From Chersky-840 sp963794615 (lineage in GTDB: Bacteria; Actinomycetota; Acidimicrobiia; Acidimicrobiales; UBA8190), in assembly GCA_963794615.1 (NCBI GenBank), contig CAWCEP010000006.1, positions 930,001 through 994,000 on the forward strand: a DNA stretch of 64,000 bases. The letters are read 5' to 3'. Below the pieces are notes generated by a model. It saw only the letters and a list, made by a program, of their open reading frames with translations, did not search any database and had not been told where the DNA came from. How positions within the stretch are numbered: the stretch's first letter is position 1; each line of letters begins with the position of its first letter. Shown here in pieces: positions 17,606-25,349 of this stretch. A program made the translations under genes and the position numbers.

Positions 17606-18169
17606 GTGGGCACCTTGGCCGAGCTCGAGACCGAGGCCCTGGCCTGCACGCGCTGCGCGCTGGCGTCGGGCCGGACCCAGGTGGTGTTCGGCGTCGGCGA
17701 CCCCGACGCCTCGCTCATGTTCGTCGGTGAGGGGCCGGGGCGGGACGAGGACCTGGCCGGGGAGCCCTTCGTCGGCCGGTCGGGCAAGCTGCTCGACAAG
17801 CTCCTGCACCAGGAGATCGGTCTGGAGCGGCGCCAGTGCTACATCGCCAACGTGGTGAAGTGCCGCCCTCCGGGGAACCGCGACCCGCTCCCCGACGAGA
17901 TCGCCTCGTGCCGTCCCTACCTCGAGGCCCAGATCGAGCTCATCTCGCCTCGTGTCGTGGTCACGCTCGGGAACTTCGCCACCCGGCTCCTGCTCGACAC
18001 CGGCGAGGGCATCCGTCGCCTGCGCGGCCGCGCCTATCCCTTCCGGGGCGGGCAGCTCGTCCCGACGTACCACCCCGCCGCGGGACTGCGAGGTGGTGCC
18101 GAGGTGGTGGCGGAGATGCGCGCCGATTTCGTCCGGGCCAAGCTGCTCCTGCCCGCCGATCGACCGTGA
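17606..18169 (+). CDS. Uracil-DNA glycosylase, family 4 (Fe-S type)
   Basis: Family 4 UDGs excise uracil from DNA and carry a 4Fe-4S cluster. The cluster cysteines are ACTRCALASGR (C-x2-C) near the N-terminus and NVVKCRPPGNRDPLPDEIAS followed by CRPYL. The active-site loop is FVGEGPGRDEDLAGEPFVGR, and YHPAAGLRGG is the second conserved motif. The stop overlaps tsaE (GTGA), so the gene is embedded at the head of the t6A gene set. The start could also be the ATG at 17597, but that codon lies inside the apparent -10 box. Confidence 0.92.
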   Translation: MGTLAELETEALACTRCALASGRTQVVFGVGDPDASLMFVGEGPGRDEDLAGEPFVGRSGKLLDKLLHQEIGLERRQCYIANVVKCRPPGNRDPLPDEIASCRPYLEAQIELISPRVVVTLGNFATRLLLDTGEGIRRLRGRAYPFRGGQLVPTYHPAAGLRGGAEVVAEMRADFVRAKLLLPADRP

Positions 18170-18723
18170 GCCGAGCCGCCGGGGCCCCCGCTCCGGTGCG
18201 GTTGCGGACCAGATCGGCCGACGACACCCGTGCGCTGGGGGCGGCGCTGGCGAAAGGCCTGCATCCCGGCGACGTGGTGCTGCTGGCCGGCGACCTCGGG
18301 GCCGGTAAGACCACGCTGGCCCAGGGCATCGGGGTGGGCCTCGGGGTCGTCGACCACGTGACGAGCCCGACGTTCACCCTCGTCCGGTCCTATCCGTGCC
18401 CGATCCCCGACGAACCGGTCCCCGGGCTCGGTGGGGGTGGCGCGGCGGGGGTACGGACCTTCCTGCACGCCGATCTCTACCGCCTCGAGAACCTGGCCGA
18501 GGTCGTCGACCTCGCCATCGCCGAGATGGTGGAGGACGACGCCGTGGCCGTCGTGGAGTGGGGGGACGTGGCCGACCCCGTGCTCGGTGTCGACGCCATC
18601 TCGGTGCGCCTCGCCGAAGGGACGAGCGAGGACGAGCGGTGCGTGACCATCAGCGTCCCCGGGTCGTCGGGCCCCCGGCGCGACGAGCTCGGGCGTCTCC
18701 TCTCGGGGTGGGCCACGCCGTGA
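18166..18723 (+). CDS. tsaE: tRNA t6A biosynthesis ATPase TsaE
   Basis: TsaE is the small ATPase of the TsaBDE complex that makes threonylcarbamoyl-adenosine at tRNA position 37. The Walker A motif is LLAGDLGAGKTTLAQGIGVG. VTSPTFTLVRSYP, FLHADLYRLENL and AVVEWGD are the other family motifs. Length is 185 residues, with a Gly-rich insert before FLHADLYR. The GTG overlaps the upstream stop and the TGA overlaps the tsaB ATG. Confidence 0.94.
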   Translation: MSRAAGAPAPVRLRTRSADDTRALGAALAKGLHPGDVVLLAGDLGAGKTTLAQGIGVGLGVVDHVTSPTFTLVRSYPCPIPDEPVPGLGGGGAAGVRTFLHADLYRLENLAEVVDLAIAEMVEDDAVAVVEWGDVADPVLGVDAISVRLAEGTSEDERCVTISVPGSSGPRRDELGRLLSGWATP

Positions 18724-19445
18724 TGGGGCTGGCCGTGGAGTCCTCGACCGAACTGGCCGGGGTGGCGCTGGCCGACGAGGCCGGGGTGCTCGCCACCGTC
18801 ACCGTGTCGCGCGGCCGCCACCACGCCGAATCGATCGCGCCCGCCATCGAGTTCCTGTGCCGGAGGACCGGGGTGGGCCTTTCCTCGGTCGATGTCGTCG
18901 GTGTCGACGTGGGCCCCGGGCTCTTCACCGGCCTGCGCGTCGGGGTGGGAACGGCCAAGGCGCTGGCGTTCGCCCTGGGCCGGCCCCTCGTCGCCGTGGG
19001 CAGCCTCGACGTCCTGGCGCACGCGGTGGGGGCCGCGGGCATCGCCCCGGGCACGCTCGTGGTCCCCGTCGTCGACGCTCGACGCGGTGAGGTCTTCGCC
19101 GCTCGCGTGCGCACGACCGGCGACGGCCTCTCGTGGGAGCAGACCGAGGTGCGCCGGACCCCCGAGGCGCTCGGCGCCGAGCTCGCTGTCCTCGGCGAGC
19201 CCGTCGTGATGGCGGGGAACGGGGCGCGCCGCTACCGGGCGATACTGAGCGCCGTGCCCGGTGCGGTGTTCTGTGGCGATGCCCTCGACTTCCCTCCCCC
19301 CGGGGTCCTGGCCACCCTGGTGCTCGCCAGGGCCGCGGCGGGGGCGCCCGGCGATGCCCGCACCGTGCTGCCCCGGTACCTACGCGACGCCGACACCCGT
19401 ATCAGGTGGGAGACGCGGTCACGACGCGCCGGTGTGGAGGGCTGA
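18723..19445 (+). CDS. tsaB: tRNA t6A biosynthesis protein TsaB
   Basis: TsaB is the inactive paralogue of TsaD that scaffolds the t6A complex. Motifs are GLAVESSTELAGVALADEAG, VDVGPGLFTGLRVGVGTAKA and VVPVVDARRGEVFAAR. Length is 240 residues, slightly more than the E. coli protein. It lies in the fixed order tsaE-tsaB-rimI-tsaD, joined to tsaE by TGATG and directly abutting rimI. Confidence 0.94.
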   Translation: MGLAVESSTELAGVALADEAGVLATVTVSRGRHHAESIAPAIEFLCRRTGVGLSSVDVVGVDVGPGLFTGLRVGVGTAKALAFALGRPLVAVGSLDVLAHAVGAAGIAPGTLVVPVVDARRGEVFAARVRTTGDGLSWEQTEVRRTPEALGAELAVLGEPVVMAGNGARRYRAILSAVPGAVFCGDALDFPPPGVLATLVLARAAAGAPGDARTVLPRYLRDADTRIRWETRSRRAGVEG

Positions 19446-20027
19446 GTGCCCCCGGCCTGGGACGACGAGGGGCCCGCCCCTCCCGACGACGCCCCCGAGG
19501 CGATGCCCGAACGGGTGGTGGGCGCGGTTCGGATCGTGCCGCTGCGCCGGCGCCACCTCCGCACCGTGGTCCAAATCGAAGAGGCCAACTACCCCCGGCC
19601 GTGGTCGTCGACGGTCTTTCTGTCCGAGCTCGCCCAACGGCGGTCGCGGCGCTACACCGTGGCCACCATCGGTCCCCTCGTGGTCGGCTACAGCGGCCTC
19701 ATGGTGGTGGCCGAGGACGGCCACATCACCACCCTCACCGTGGATCCGGCCTGGCACCGTCGTGGCATCGGGACGGTGCTGCTCCTCGACCAGGCGCGCG
19801 CCGCCCCTGCGCTCGGCGTGCGGCATCTCACCCTCGAGGTGCGGGAGTCGAACGCGTCGGCGCAGATGCTGTACCAGCGTTTCGGCTTCGCGCCCGTCGG
19901 GGTCCGGCGCAACTACTACCCCGAGACCGGTGAGGACGCCATCGTCATGTGGGCGCGCGACGTCGACAGCCCCCAGTACGCGCAACGCCTGGCCGACATC
20001 GACGCTCGCCTGGCGGCCGAACCGTGA
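19446..20027 (+). CDS. rimI: Ribosomal protein S18-alanine N-acetyltransferase (GNAT)
   Basis: RimI acetylates the N-terminal alanine of S18 using acetyl-CoA. The GNAT acetyl-CoA site is ITTLTVDPAWHRRGIGTVLL. LEVRESNASAQMLYQRFGF and VGVRRNYYPETGEDAIVMW are typical RimI motifs. The GTG directly follows the tsaB stop. About 30 Pro/Asp-rich residues precede the domain, giving 193 residues in total. Confidence 0.9.
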   Translation: MPPAWDDEGPAPPDDAPEAMPERVVGAVRIVPLRRRHLRTVVQIEEANYPRPWSSTVFLSELAQRRSRRYTVATIGPLVVGYSGLMVVAEDGHITTLTVDPAWHRRGIGTVLLLDQARAAPALGVRHLTLEVRESNASAQMLYQRFGFAPVGVRRNYYPETGEDAIVMWARDVDSPQYAQRLADIDARLAAEP

Positions 20028-21037
20028 CCGGCGCCGGTGCCCTCGTGCTCGGCATCGAGACCTCGTGCGACGACACCGCCGCGGCGGTGGTGCGGGCCGG
20101 CACCGAGGTGCTGTCGTCGGTGGTGTCGAGCCAGGTCGACGTGCACGCCCTCTACGGAGGGGTGGTGCCCGAGCTCGCCGGCCGGGCCCATCTCGAGCTC
20201 CTGACCCCGGTGATCGGCGAGGCCCTGGGGCGGGCCGCGGCGGAGGGGAAGGACCTGCACGCCGTCGCCGCGACCATCGGGCCCGGTCTGATCGGCTCGC
20301 TGCTCGTGGGCGTGAGCGAGGCCAAGGCGCTGTCGCTGGCGTGGGGTGTGCCCTTCGTGGGCGTCAACCACCTCGAGGGCCATCTCTTCGCCGCCCTCCT
20401 CGACCATCCCGGCATCCAATGGCCCGTGGCCGTGCTCCTCGTGTCGGGCGGCCATACCCTCCTCGTCTCCATGGAGGGCCCGGGCCGCTACCGGCTCCTG
20501 GGCCAGACCCTCGACGATGCCGCCGGGGAGGCCTTCGACAAGGTGGCCCGGTTCCTGGGACTCGGGTACCCGGGCGGGCCGGCCATCGAGCGGGCGGGCG
20601 CGGCCGGGGACGGGGCCGCCTTCGCCTTTCCCCGCCCCCTGCTCGGCGACGGCCTCGACTTCTCCTTCAGCGGGCTCAAGACGGCGGTCGTCCGGGCCGT
20701 GCGGGCCCGACCCGACGCCTCGGACCCCGATGTCGCCGCCTCGTTCCAGCAGGCCGTGGTGGACGTGCTCGTGGCCAAGGCGCTCGAGGCGGCCGTGGCG
20801 GTGGGGGCCCGGGGCGTCTGCCTGGCCGGAGGGGTCGCCGCCAACGGCGTCCTACGCCGGGCGATCGCCGACGGCTGCGCCGAGCTCGGCCTCCCCGCCT
20901 ACCTCCCGAGCATGGCCACCTGCACCGACAACGCGGCCATGATCGCCGCCGCCGGTTGGTGGCAGCTCGAGCACGTGGGGCCCACCCCCCTCGACGCCGG
21001 CGCCGACCCCAATCTCCGCCTGCCCCTGCTGGCCTGA
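20024..21037 (+). CDS. tsaD: tRNA N6-adenosine threonylcarbamoyltransferase TsaD
   Basis: TsaD performs the final transfer in t6A synthesis. The metal-binding motif is VNHLEGHLFA. Other motifs are LGIETSCDDTAAAVV, ATIGPGLIGSLLVGVSEAKA, VLLVSGGHTLLV, DFSFSGLKTAVVRAV and VCLAGGVAANGVLRRAI. Length is 337 residues. The GTG overlaps the rimI stop (GTGA). It ends 55 bp before the groES operator, so the t6A operon stops here. Confidence 0.96.
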   Translation: MTGAGALVLGIETSCDDTAAAVVRAGTEVLSSVVSSQVDVHALYGGVVPELAGRAHLELLTPVIGEALGRAAAEGKDLHAVAATIGPGLIGSLLVGVSEAKALSLAWGVPFVGVNHLEGHLFAALLDHPGIQWPVAVLLVSGGHTLLVSMEGPGRYRLLGQTLDDAAGEAFDKVARFLGLGYPGGPAIERAGAAGDGAAFAFPRPLLGDGLDFSFSGLKTAVVRAVRARPDASDPDVAASFQQAVVDVLVAKALEAAVAVGARGVCLAGGVAANGVLRRAIADGCAELGLPAYLPSMATCTDNAAMIAAAGWWQLEHVGPTPLDAGADPNLRLPLLA

Positions 21038-21064
21038 GGCGCCCGCCCCGGGTGGGGGCCCCGG

Positions 21065-21093
21065 TTGCCCGGCGCCCCGGCGCCCGCTATCGT
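21065..21093 (+). promoter_or_regulatory. Promoter of groES-groEL
   Basis: TTGCCC (21065-21070) and TATCGT (21088-21093) have a 17-bp spacer. The expected transcription start falls inside the CIRCE element, which fits repression by steric block. Confidence 0.6.
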
Positions 21094-21119
21094 TAGCACT
21101 CGCAAGGTTCGAGTGCTAA
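21093..21119. promoter_or_regulatory. CIRCE operator (HrcA site)
   Basis: TTAGCACTC, 9 bases, GAGTGCTAA is a perfect 9-bp inverted repeat identical to the CIRCE consensus. HrcA repressor binds CIRCE and is released on heat stress. hrcA itself is not in the window. Confidence 0.97.
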
Positions 21120-21143
21120 GTGCCTACAGGAGGCTCACCTGCC

Positions 21144-21440
21144 ATGAAGCTCCACCCCCTCGAGGACCGGATCGTTGTCCGCCCCGGCGAATCGGAAGAG
21201 ACCACCGCCTCCGGGCTCGTGATCCCTGACACCGCAAAAGAAAAGCCACAGCAAGGCGAGGTGATCGCCGTCGGTCCCGGCCGCCGTGCCGAGAACACCG
21301 GCGAGCTCGTGCCCGTCGACGTCGCCGCCGGCGACACCGTCGTCTACTCGAAGTACGGCGGCACGGAGATCACCTTCGAAGGCGAGGACCTCCTCATCCT
21401 CTCCAGCCGTGACGTGCTCGCCAAGATCAGCAAGAAGTAA
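21144..21440 (+). CDS. groES: Co-chaperonin GroES
   Basis: GroES caps the GroEL folding chamber. The product of 98 residues begins MKLHPLEDRIVVRPGESEET and contains the mobile loop TASGLVIPDTAKEKPQQGEV and VVYSKYGGTEITFEGEDLLI. The ATG at 21144 is set by the ribosome binding site AGGAGG at 21129-21134. It is controlled by the CIRCE site and co-transcribed with groEL 12 bp downstream. Confidence 0.98.
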   Translation: MKLHPLEDRIVVRPGESEETTASGLVIPDTAKEKPQQGEVIAVGPGRRAENTGELVPVDVAAGDTVVYSKYGGTEITFEGEDLLILSSRDVLAKISKK

Positions 21441-21452
21441 GGGCGGCCACCG

Positions 21453-23111
21453 ATGTCGAAGATGCTGAAGTTCGACGAAGCAGCGCGCCGTGGCCTCGAA
21501 GCCGGTGTCGCCAAGCTCGCCGACACCGTGAAGGTGACGCTCGGACCGAAGGGTCGCAACGTCGTCATCGACAAGAAGTTCGGCGCCCCCACCATCACCA
21601 ACGACGGTGTGACCATCGCCCGTGAGGTCGAGCTGGAGGACCCGTTCGAGAACATGGGCGCCCAGCTGGTGAAGGAGGTCGCCACCAAGACCAACGACGT
21701 CGCCGGTGACGGCACCACCACCGCCACGGTCCTCGCCCAAGCCCTCATCCACGAGGGCTTGCGCAACGTGGCCGCCGGGGCCAGCCCCATGTCGTTGAAG
21801 CGTGGCATCGAGAAGGCCGTCGAGGCCGCCGTCGGTGCCATCAAGAAGCAGGCCAAGGAGATCGACTCCCGCCACGAGATCGCGCAGGTGGCGTCCATCT
21901 CGGCCGCCGACGCGTCGATCGGCGAGGTGCTGGCCGAAGCCATCGACAAGGTGGGCAAGGACGGCACCGTCACGGTCGAGGAGTCGAACACCTTCGGGCT
22001 CGAGCTCGAGTTCACCGAGGGCATGCAGTTCGACAAGGGATATCTGTCCCCGTACTTCGTGACCGACCCCGAGCGCCAGGAGGCGATCCTCGACGATCCC
22101 CTCATCCTGATCGCCAACCAGAAGATCAGTGCCGTCCACGATCTCGTGCCCGTGCTCGAGAAGGTCATGCAGACGGGCAAGCCCCTGCTCCTCATCGCCG
22201 AGGACGTGGAAGGCGAGGCGCTCGCCACCCTCGTGGTGAACAAGATCCGGGGGACCTTCACGTCCCTCGCCGTGAAGGCGCCGGGGTTCGGTGATCGCCG
22301 CAAGGCCATGCTCCAGGACCTGGCCGTGCTCACCGGTGCCCAGGTCATCTCCGAGGAGATCGGGCTCAAGCTCGAGAACGCCACCATCGACCTGCTGGGC
22401 ACGGCCCGGCGCGTGATCGCCACCAAGGACGACACCACGATCGTCGACGGCGGCGGGGCCGAGGACGAGGTGAAGGGCCGGATCGCGCAGATCAAGCGCG
22501 AGATCGAGGACACCGACTCCGACTGGGACCGCGAGAAGCTCCAGGAGCGCCTGGCCAAGCTGGCCGGAGGCGTGGCCGTGGTCCGGGTGGGCGCTGCCAC
22601 CGAGGTGGAGCTCAAGGAGAAGAAGCACCGGATCGAGGACGCACTGTCGGCCACCCGGGCCGCCATCGAAGAAGGCATCGTGGCCGGAGGCGGCGTCGCC
22701 CTCGTCCGGAGTCGGGCCGCGGTCGAGAAGCTCGCCAAGAGCCTCGACGGCGACGAGGCGACCGGGGCCCGTATCGTGGCCCACGCCCTCGACGAGCCGC
22801 TCAAGTGGATCGCCATCAACGCGGGGCTCGAAGGTGCGGTCGTGGTCCGCCAGGTCGAGAGCGAGACCGGGGCCATCGGCCTGAACGCGGCCACGGGGAA
22901 CTTCGAGGACCTCGTCAAGGCCGGCGTCATCGATCCCGCCAAGGTCACCCGCTCCGCGCTGCAGAACGCAGCGTCGGTGGCCGCCCTCCTGCTCACCACC
23001 GAAGCGGTGGTGGCCGACAAGCCCGAGAAGGTCGACGCGGCCGCGGCCGCGGCCGCCATGGGCGGCATGGGCGGCGGCATGGGTGGCATGGGTGGCATGG
23101 GGATGATGTAG
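21453..23111 (+). CDS. groEL: Chaperonin GroEL
   Basis: GroEL is the ATP-driven folding chamber. The 552-residue product has VTLGPKGRNVVIDKKFGAP, the nucleotide motif VAGDGTTTATVLAQALI, and the catalytic Asp region EEGIVAGGGVALVRSRAAVE. It ends with a Gly/Met tail (MGGMGGGMGGMGGMGMM). That tail type marks the principal folding GroEL, unlike the His-rich tails of some actinobacterial paralogues. It is complete with no frameshift. Confidence 0.98.
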   Translation: MSKMLKFDEAARRGLEAGVAKLADTVKVTLGPKGRNVVIDKKFGAPTITNDGVTIAREVELEDPFENMGAQLVKEVATKTNDVAGDGTTTATVLAQALIHEGLRNVAAGASPMSLKRGIEKAVEAAVGAIKKQAKEIDSRHEIAQVASISAADASIGEVLAEAIDKVGKDGTVTVEESNTFGLELEFTEGMQFDKGYLSPYFVTDPERQEAILDDPLILIANQKISAVHDLVPVLEKVMQTGKPLLLIAEDVEGEALATLVVNKIRGTFTSLAVKAPGFGDRRKAMLQDLAVLTGAQVISEEIGLKLENATIDLLGTARRVIATKDDTTIVDGGGAEDEVKGRIAQIKREIEDTDSDWDREKLQERLAKLAGGVAVVRVGAATEVELKEKKHRIEDALSATRAAIEEGIVAGGGVALVRSRAAVEKLAKSLDGDEATGARIVAHALDEPLKWIAINAGLEGAVVVRQVESETGAIGLNAATGNFEDLVKAGVIDPAKVTRSALQNAASVAALLLTTEAVVADKPEKVDAAAAAAAMGGMGGGMGGMGGMGMM

Positions 23112-23149
23112 TCAGACGGGCCCGCCGGTCGGACGGGCGCCAACTCGAA

Positions 23150-23180
23150 CGAACGGCCGGGCCCTGGGCCCGGCCGTTCG
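23150..23180. terminator. Strong hairpin after groEL
   Basis: Two perfect 15-base arms (CGAACGGCCGGGCCC and its complement) are separated by one base, 38 bp after the groEL stop. No T-run follows. It probably ends or protects the groESL mRNA. Confidence 0.6.
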
Positions 23181-23198
23181 TCGTCGTGGCGGCACCGA

Positions 23199-23204
23199 TA
23201 GCGT
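23199..23204 (+). promoter_or_regulatory. -10 box of the NUDIX gene, leaderless type
   Basis: TAGCGT ends 8 bases before the ATG at 23213, and there is no Shine-Dalgarno sequence between them. Confidence 0.45.
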
Positions 23205-23212
23205 GCTCGTCG

Positions 23213-23974
23213 ATGCAGGAATCCGCCGAGGCCGACGACCGGTCCCCCGAGGTGTTCCCCGCGTCGGGTCGCCAGGTGATCCCGCGTCCGGCCCGGGCCT
23301 ACGCCGGGGTCCCGGCTCCGTGGGCAGGCCTGAGCCCGGCGAGACGGCGCGGCATCGGGCTCAGCGCCGTGCGCGCCGCCGTCGAGGCGCACCACCAGGG
23401 ACTCGACTCGGCGGAGCGGGTGACGTTCGACGGTTTTCCCGACCCCGGTGCTCCCTCCGCCGTCTTGGTGGCGCTCTTCGAGCGCGACGGCGAGGCCACG
23501 GTGGTGCTCACCCGGCGCGCCGCCCACCTGCGCACCCACACCGGTGAGGTCAGCTTCCCGGGGGGCCGACTCGACGCCGGGGAGACCCCCGAAGCCGGGG
23601 CGCTGCGCGAGGCGGCCGAGGAGGTCGGGCTGGACACCTCGGCGGTGGAGGTGGTGGGCCGTCTCACCCCGCTCGTGACCTTCTCGTCGAGCGCCCGCAT
23701 CACGCCGGTGGTGGGTGTGCTCGGGGGGGCGCCGCGTCTGGTCGCCAATCCCCACGAGGTGGAACACGTCTTCGACGTGTCCCTCGCCGCGCTGGCCGCC
23801 GACGACGTGTTCCGCGAGGAGCGCTGGGTCGTGCCCGGCCGTCCCATGCCGGTTGTGGACGCGGGCACAGACGGTTCGTTCCCGGTGTGGTTCTTCGAGC
23901 TTCCCCACGACACCGTGTGGGGCGCCACCGCACGCATGCTCGTCGAGCTGCTGCGCCTCGTCCTCGACGTCTGA
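23213..23974 (+). CDS. NUDIX hydrolase, CoA pyrophosphatase-like
   Basis: The NUDIX box GGRLDAGETPEAGALREAAE followed by EVGL is complete. It is preceded by VLTRRAAHLRTHTGEVSFPG, the element typical of coenzyme A diphosphatases (NudL type), which cleave CoA or oxidised CoA. Length is 253 residues, with an N-terminal region of about 65 residues that I cannot assign. CoA specificity is inferred from the motif. The gene stands alone between groEL and guaB3. Confidence 0.85.
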   Translation: MQESAEADDRSPEVFPASGRQVIPRPARAYAGVPAPWAGLSPARRRGIGLSAVRAAVEAHHQGLDSAERVTFDGFPDPGAPSAVLVALFERDGEATVVLTRRAAHLRTHTGEVSFPGGRLDAGETPEAGALREAAEEVGLDTSAVEVVGRLTPLVTFSSSARITPVVGVLGGAPRLVANPHEVEHVFDVSLAALAADDVFREERWVVPGRPMPVVDAGTDGSFPVWFFELPHDTVWGATARMLVELLRLVLDV

Positions 23975-24080
23975 GCCCGGCCCGGGCCCGTCCCACCAGG
24001 CCGTTCGGGGCGCCACCGGCCACCGCGGCGCGCCGGGCCGGCGGGGCCGCTCCCGGCGCGGGGCCGAGGGTGGTGGACGG

Positions 24081-24086
24081 TATCGT
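24081..24086 (+). promoter_or_regulatory. Putative -10 box of guaB3
   Basis: TATCGT matches the -10 sequence of groES and lies about 55 bp before the guaB3 GTG, in a 166-bp gap with no other feature. No -35 box was recognised. Confidence 0.35.
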
Positions 24087-24140
24087 GGAGGAACGCCGCG
24101 GGCGAGGCGGGTGCGACGACCGACGTGCAGGAGGCGGCAG

Positions 24141-25304
24141 GTGGCTGAGATCGAGATCGGCATCTACAAATCGGGACGCCGTGCCTATGGCTTCGATGAC
24201 ATCGCCATCGTGCCCAGTCGCCGGACGCGCGATCCCGAGGACGTGGACATCTCCTGGGAGATCGACGCCTTCCGCTTCGACTTGCCGCTCATGGCGGCCG
24301 CCATGGACGGCGTCGTGAGCCCGAAGACGGCCATCGAGATCGGCCGCCTGGGGGGCCTGGCCGTGCTCAACCTCGAAGGGTTGTGGACCCGCTACGAGGA
24401 TCCCGAGCCCCTGCTCGAGGAGATCTCGAAGCTCGACGACGACAAGGCCACGGCCCGGATGCAGCAGATGTACCTCGAGCCCATCCATCCCGACCTGGTC
24501 ACCGAGCGGATCCGCGAGATCAAGTCGGCGGGCGTGGTGTCGTGCGCGTCGGTCACGCCCCAGCGCACCACGGGCCTGGCGCCGGCGATCCTGGCCGGGG
24601 AGCTCGACATGCTCGTCATCCAAGGGACCGTGGTGTCGGCCGAGCACGTCTCGAAGACCGTCGAGCCGCTCAACCTGAAGAAGTTCATCCGTGCCTTCGA
24701 CCTGCCCGTGATCGTGGGGGGCTGCGCCTCGTACCAGGCCGCCCTCCACCTCATGCGCACCGGCGCGGTGGGGGTGCTGGTCGGGGTGGGCCCGGGGAAC
24801 GCGTGCACCACCCGGGGCGTCCTCGGACTGGGGGTGCCCCAGGCCACCGCGATCGCGGACGTGGCCGGCGCCCGCATGCGGCACCTCGACGAGACTGGTG
24901 TCTACGTCCACGTCATCGCCGACGGCGGCATGAGCCGCGGTGGTGACATCGCCAAGGCCATCGCCTGTGGTGCCGACGCAGTGATGCTCGGCTCGCCCCT
25001 GTCGTCGGCCGAAGAAGCTCCGGCCCGCGGGTTTCACTGGGGCATGGCCACCTTCCATCCCACGCTCCCCCGAGGGGCGCGCGTGCGCACGACGGTGCGG
25101 GGGTCGCTGCACGAGATCCTCCTCGGGCCCGCCCACGAGAACGACGGTCGCATGAATCTCTTCGGTGCCCTGCGTACCGCCATGGCTACGTGCGGCTACG
25201 AGACGGTCAAGGAATTCCAGAAGGCCGAAGTCATGGTGGCCCCCGCGTTGCAGACCGAGGGCAAGGCGCTGCAACGCTCCCAGGGAGTGGGGATGGGGCA
25301 CTGA
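24141..25304 (+). CDS. guaB3: GuaB3 family IMP dehydrogenase-related protein
   Basis: This is an IMPDH/GMP reductase-family TIM barrel of 387 residues without CBS domains. The catalytic cysteine loop is GVGPGNACTTRGVLGLGVPQ. The phosphate-binding region shows VIADGGMSRGGDIAKAIACG followed by ADAVMLGSPL. GTG at 24141 follows AGGAGG at 24129-24134. Actinobacteria carry this paralogue beside a classical GuaB. Some GuaB3 proteins have been reported to act as GMP reductase rather than IMP dehydrogenase, so the reaction is uncertain. guaA follows 45 bp later. Confidence 0.88.
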   Translation: MAEIEIGIYKSGRRAYGFDDIAIVPSRRTRDPEDVDISWEIDAFRFDLPLMAAAMDGVVSPKTAIEIGRLGGLAVLNLEGLWTRYEDPEPLLEEISKLDDDKATARMQQMYLEPIHPDLVTERIREIKSAGVVSCASVTPQRTTGLAPAILAGELDMLVIQGTVVSAEHVSKTVEPLNLKKFIRAFDLPVIVGGCASYQAALHLMRTGAVGVLVGVGPGNACTTRGVLGLGVPQATAIADVAGARMRHLDETGVYVHVIADGGMSRGGDIAKAIACGADAVMLGSPLSSAEEAPARGFHWGMATFHPTLPRGARVRTTVRGSLHEILLGPAHENDGRMNLFGALRTAMATCGYETVKEFQKAEVMVAPALQTEGKALQRSQGVGMGH

Positions 25305-25349
25305 GCGGCAGCCGGTCCCCCTCCTTCACCCCCGACATCGCCGTTCGCA

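Noticed and set aside
21344..24163. Minus-strand open frame of over 900 codons opposite groEL and the NUDIX gene
   Set aside because: The plus strand encodes complete GroEL; the antisense product has no domain and is Ser/Ala/Arg biased, typical of a shadow frame.
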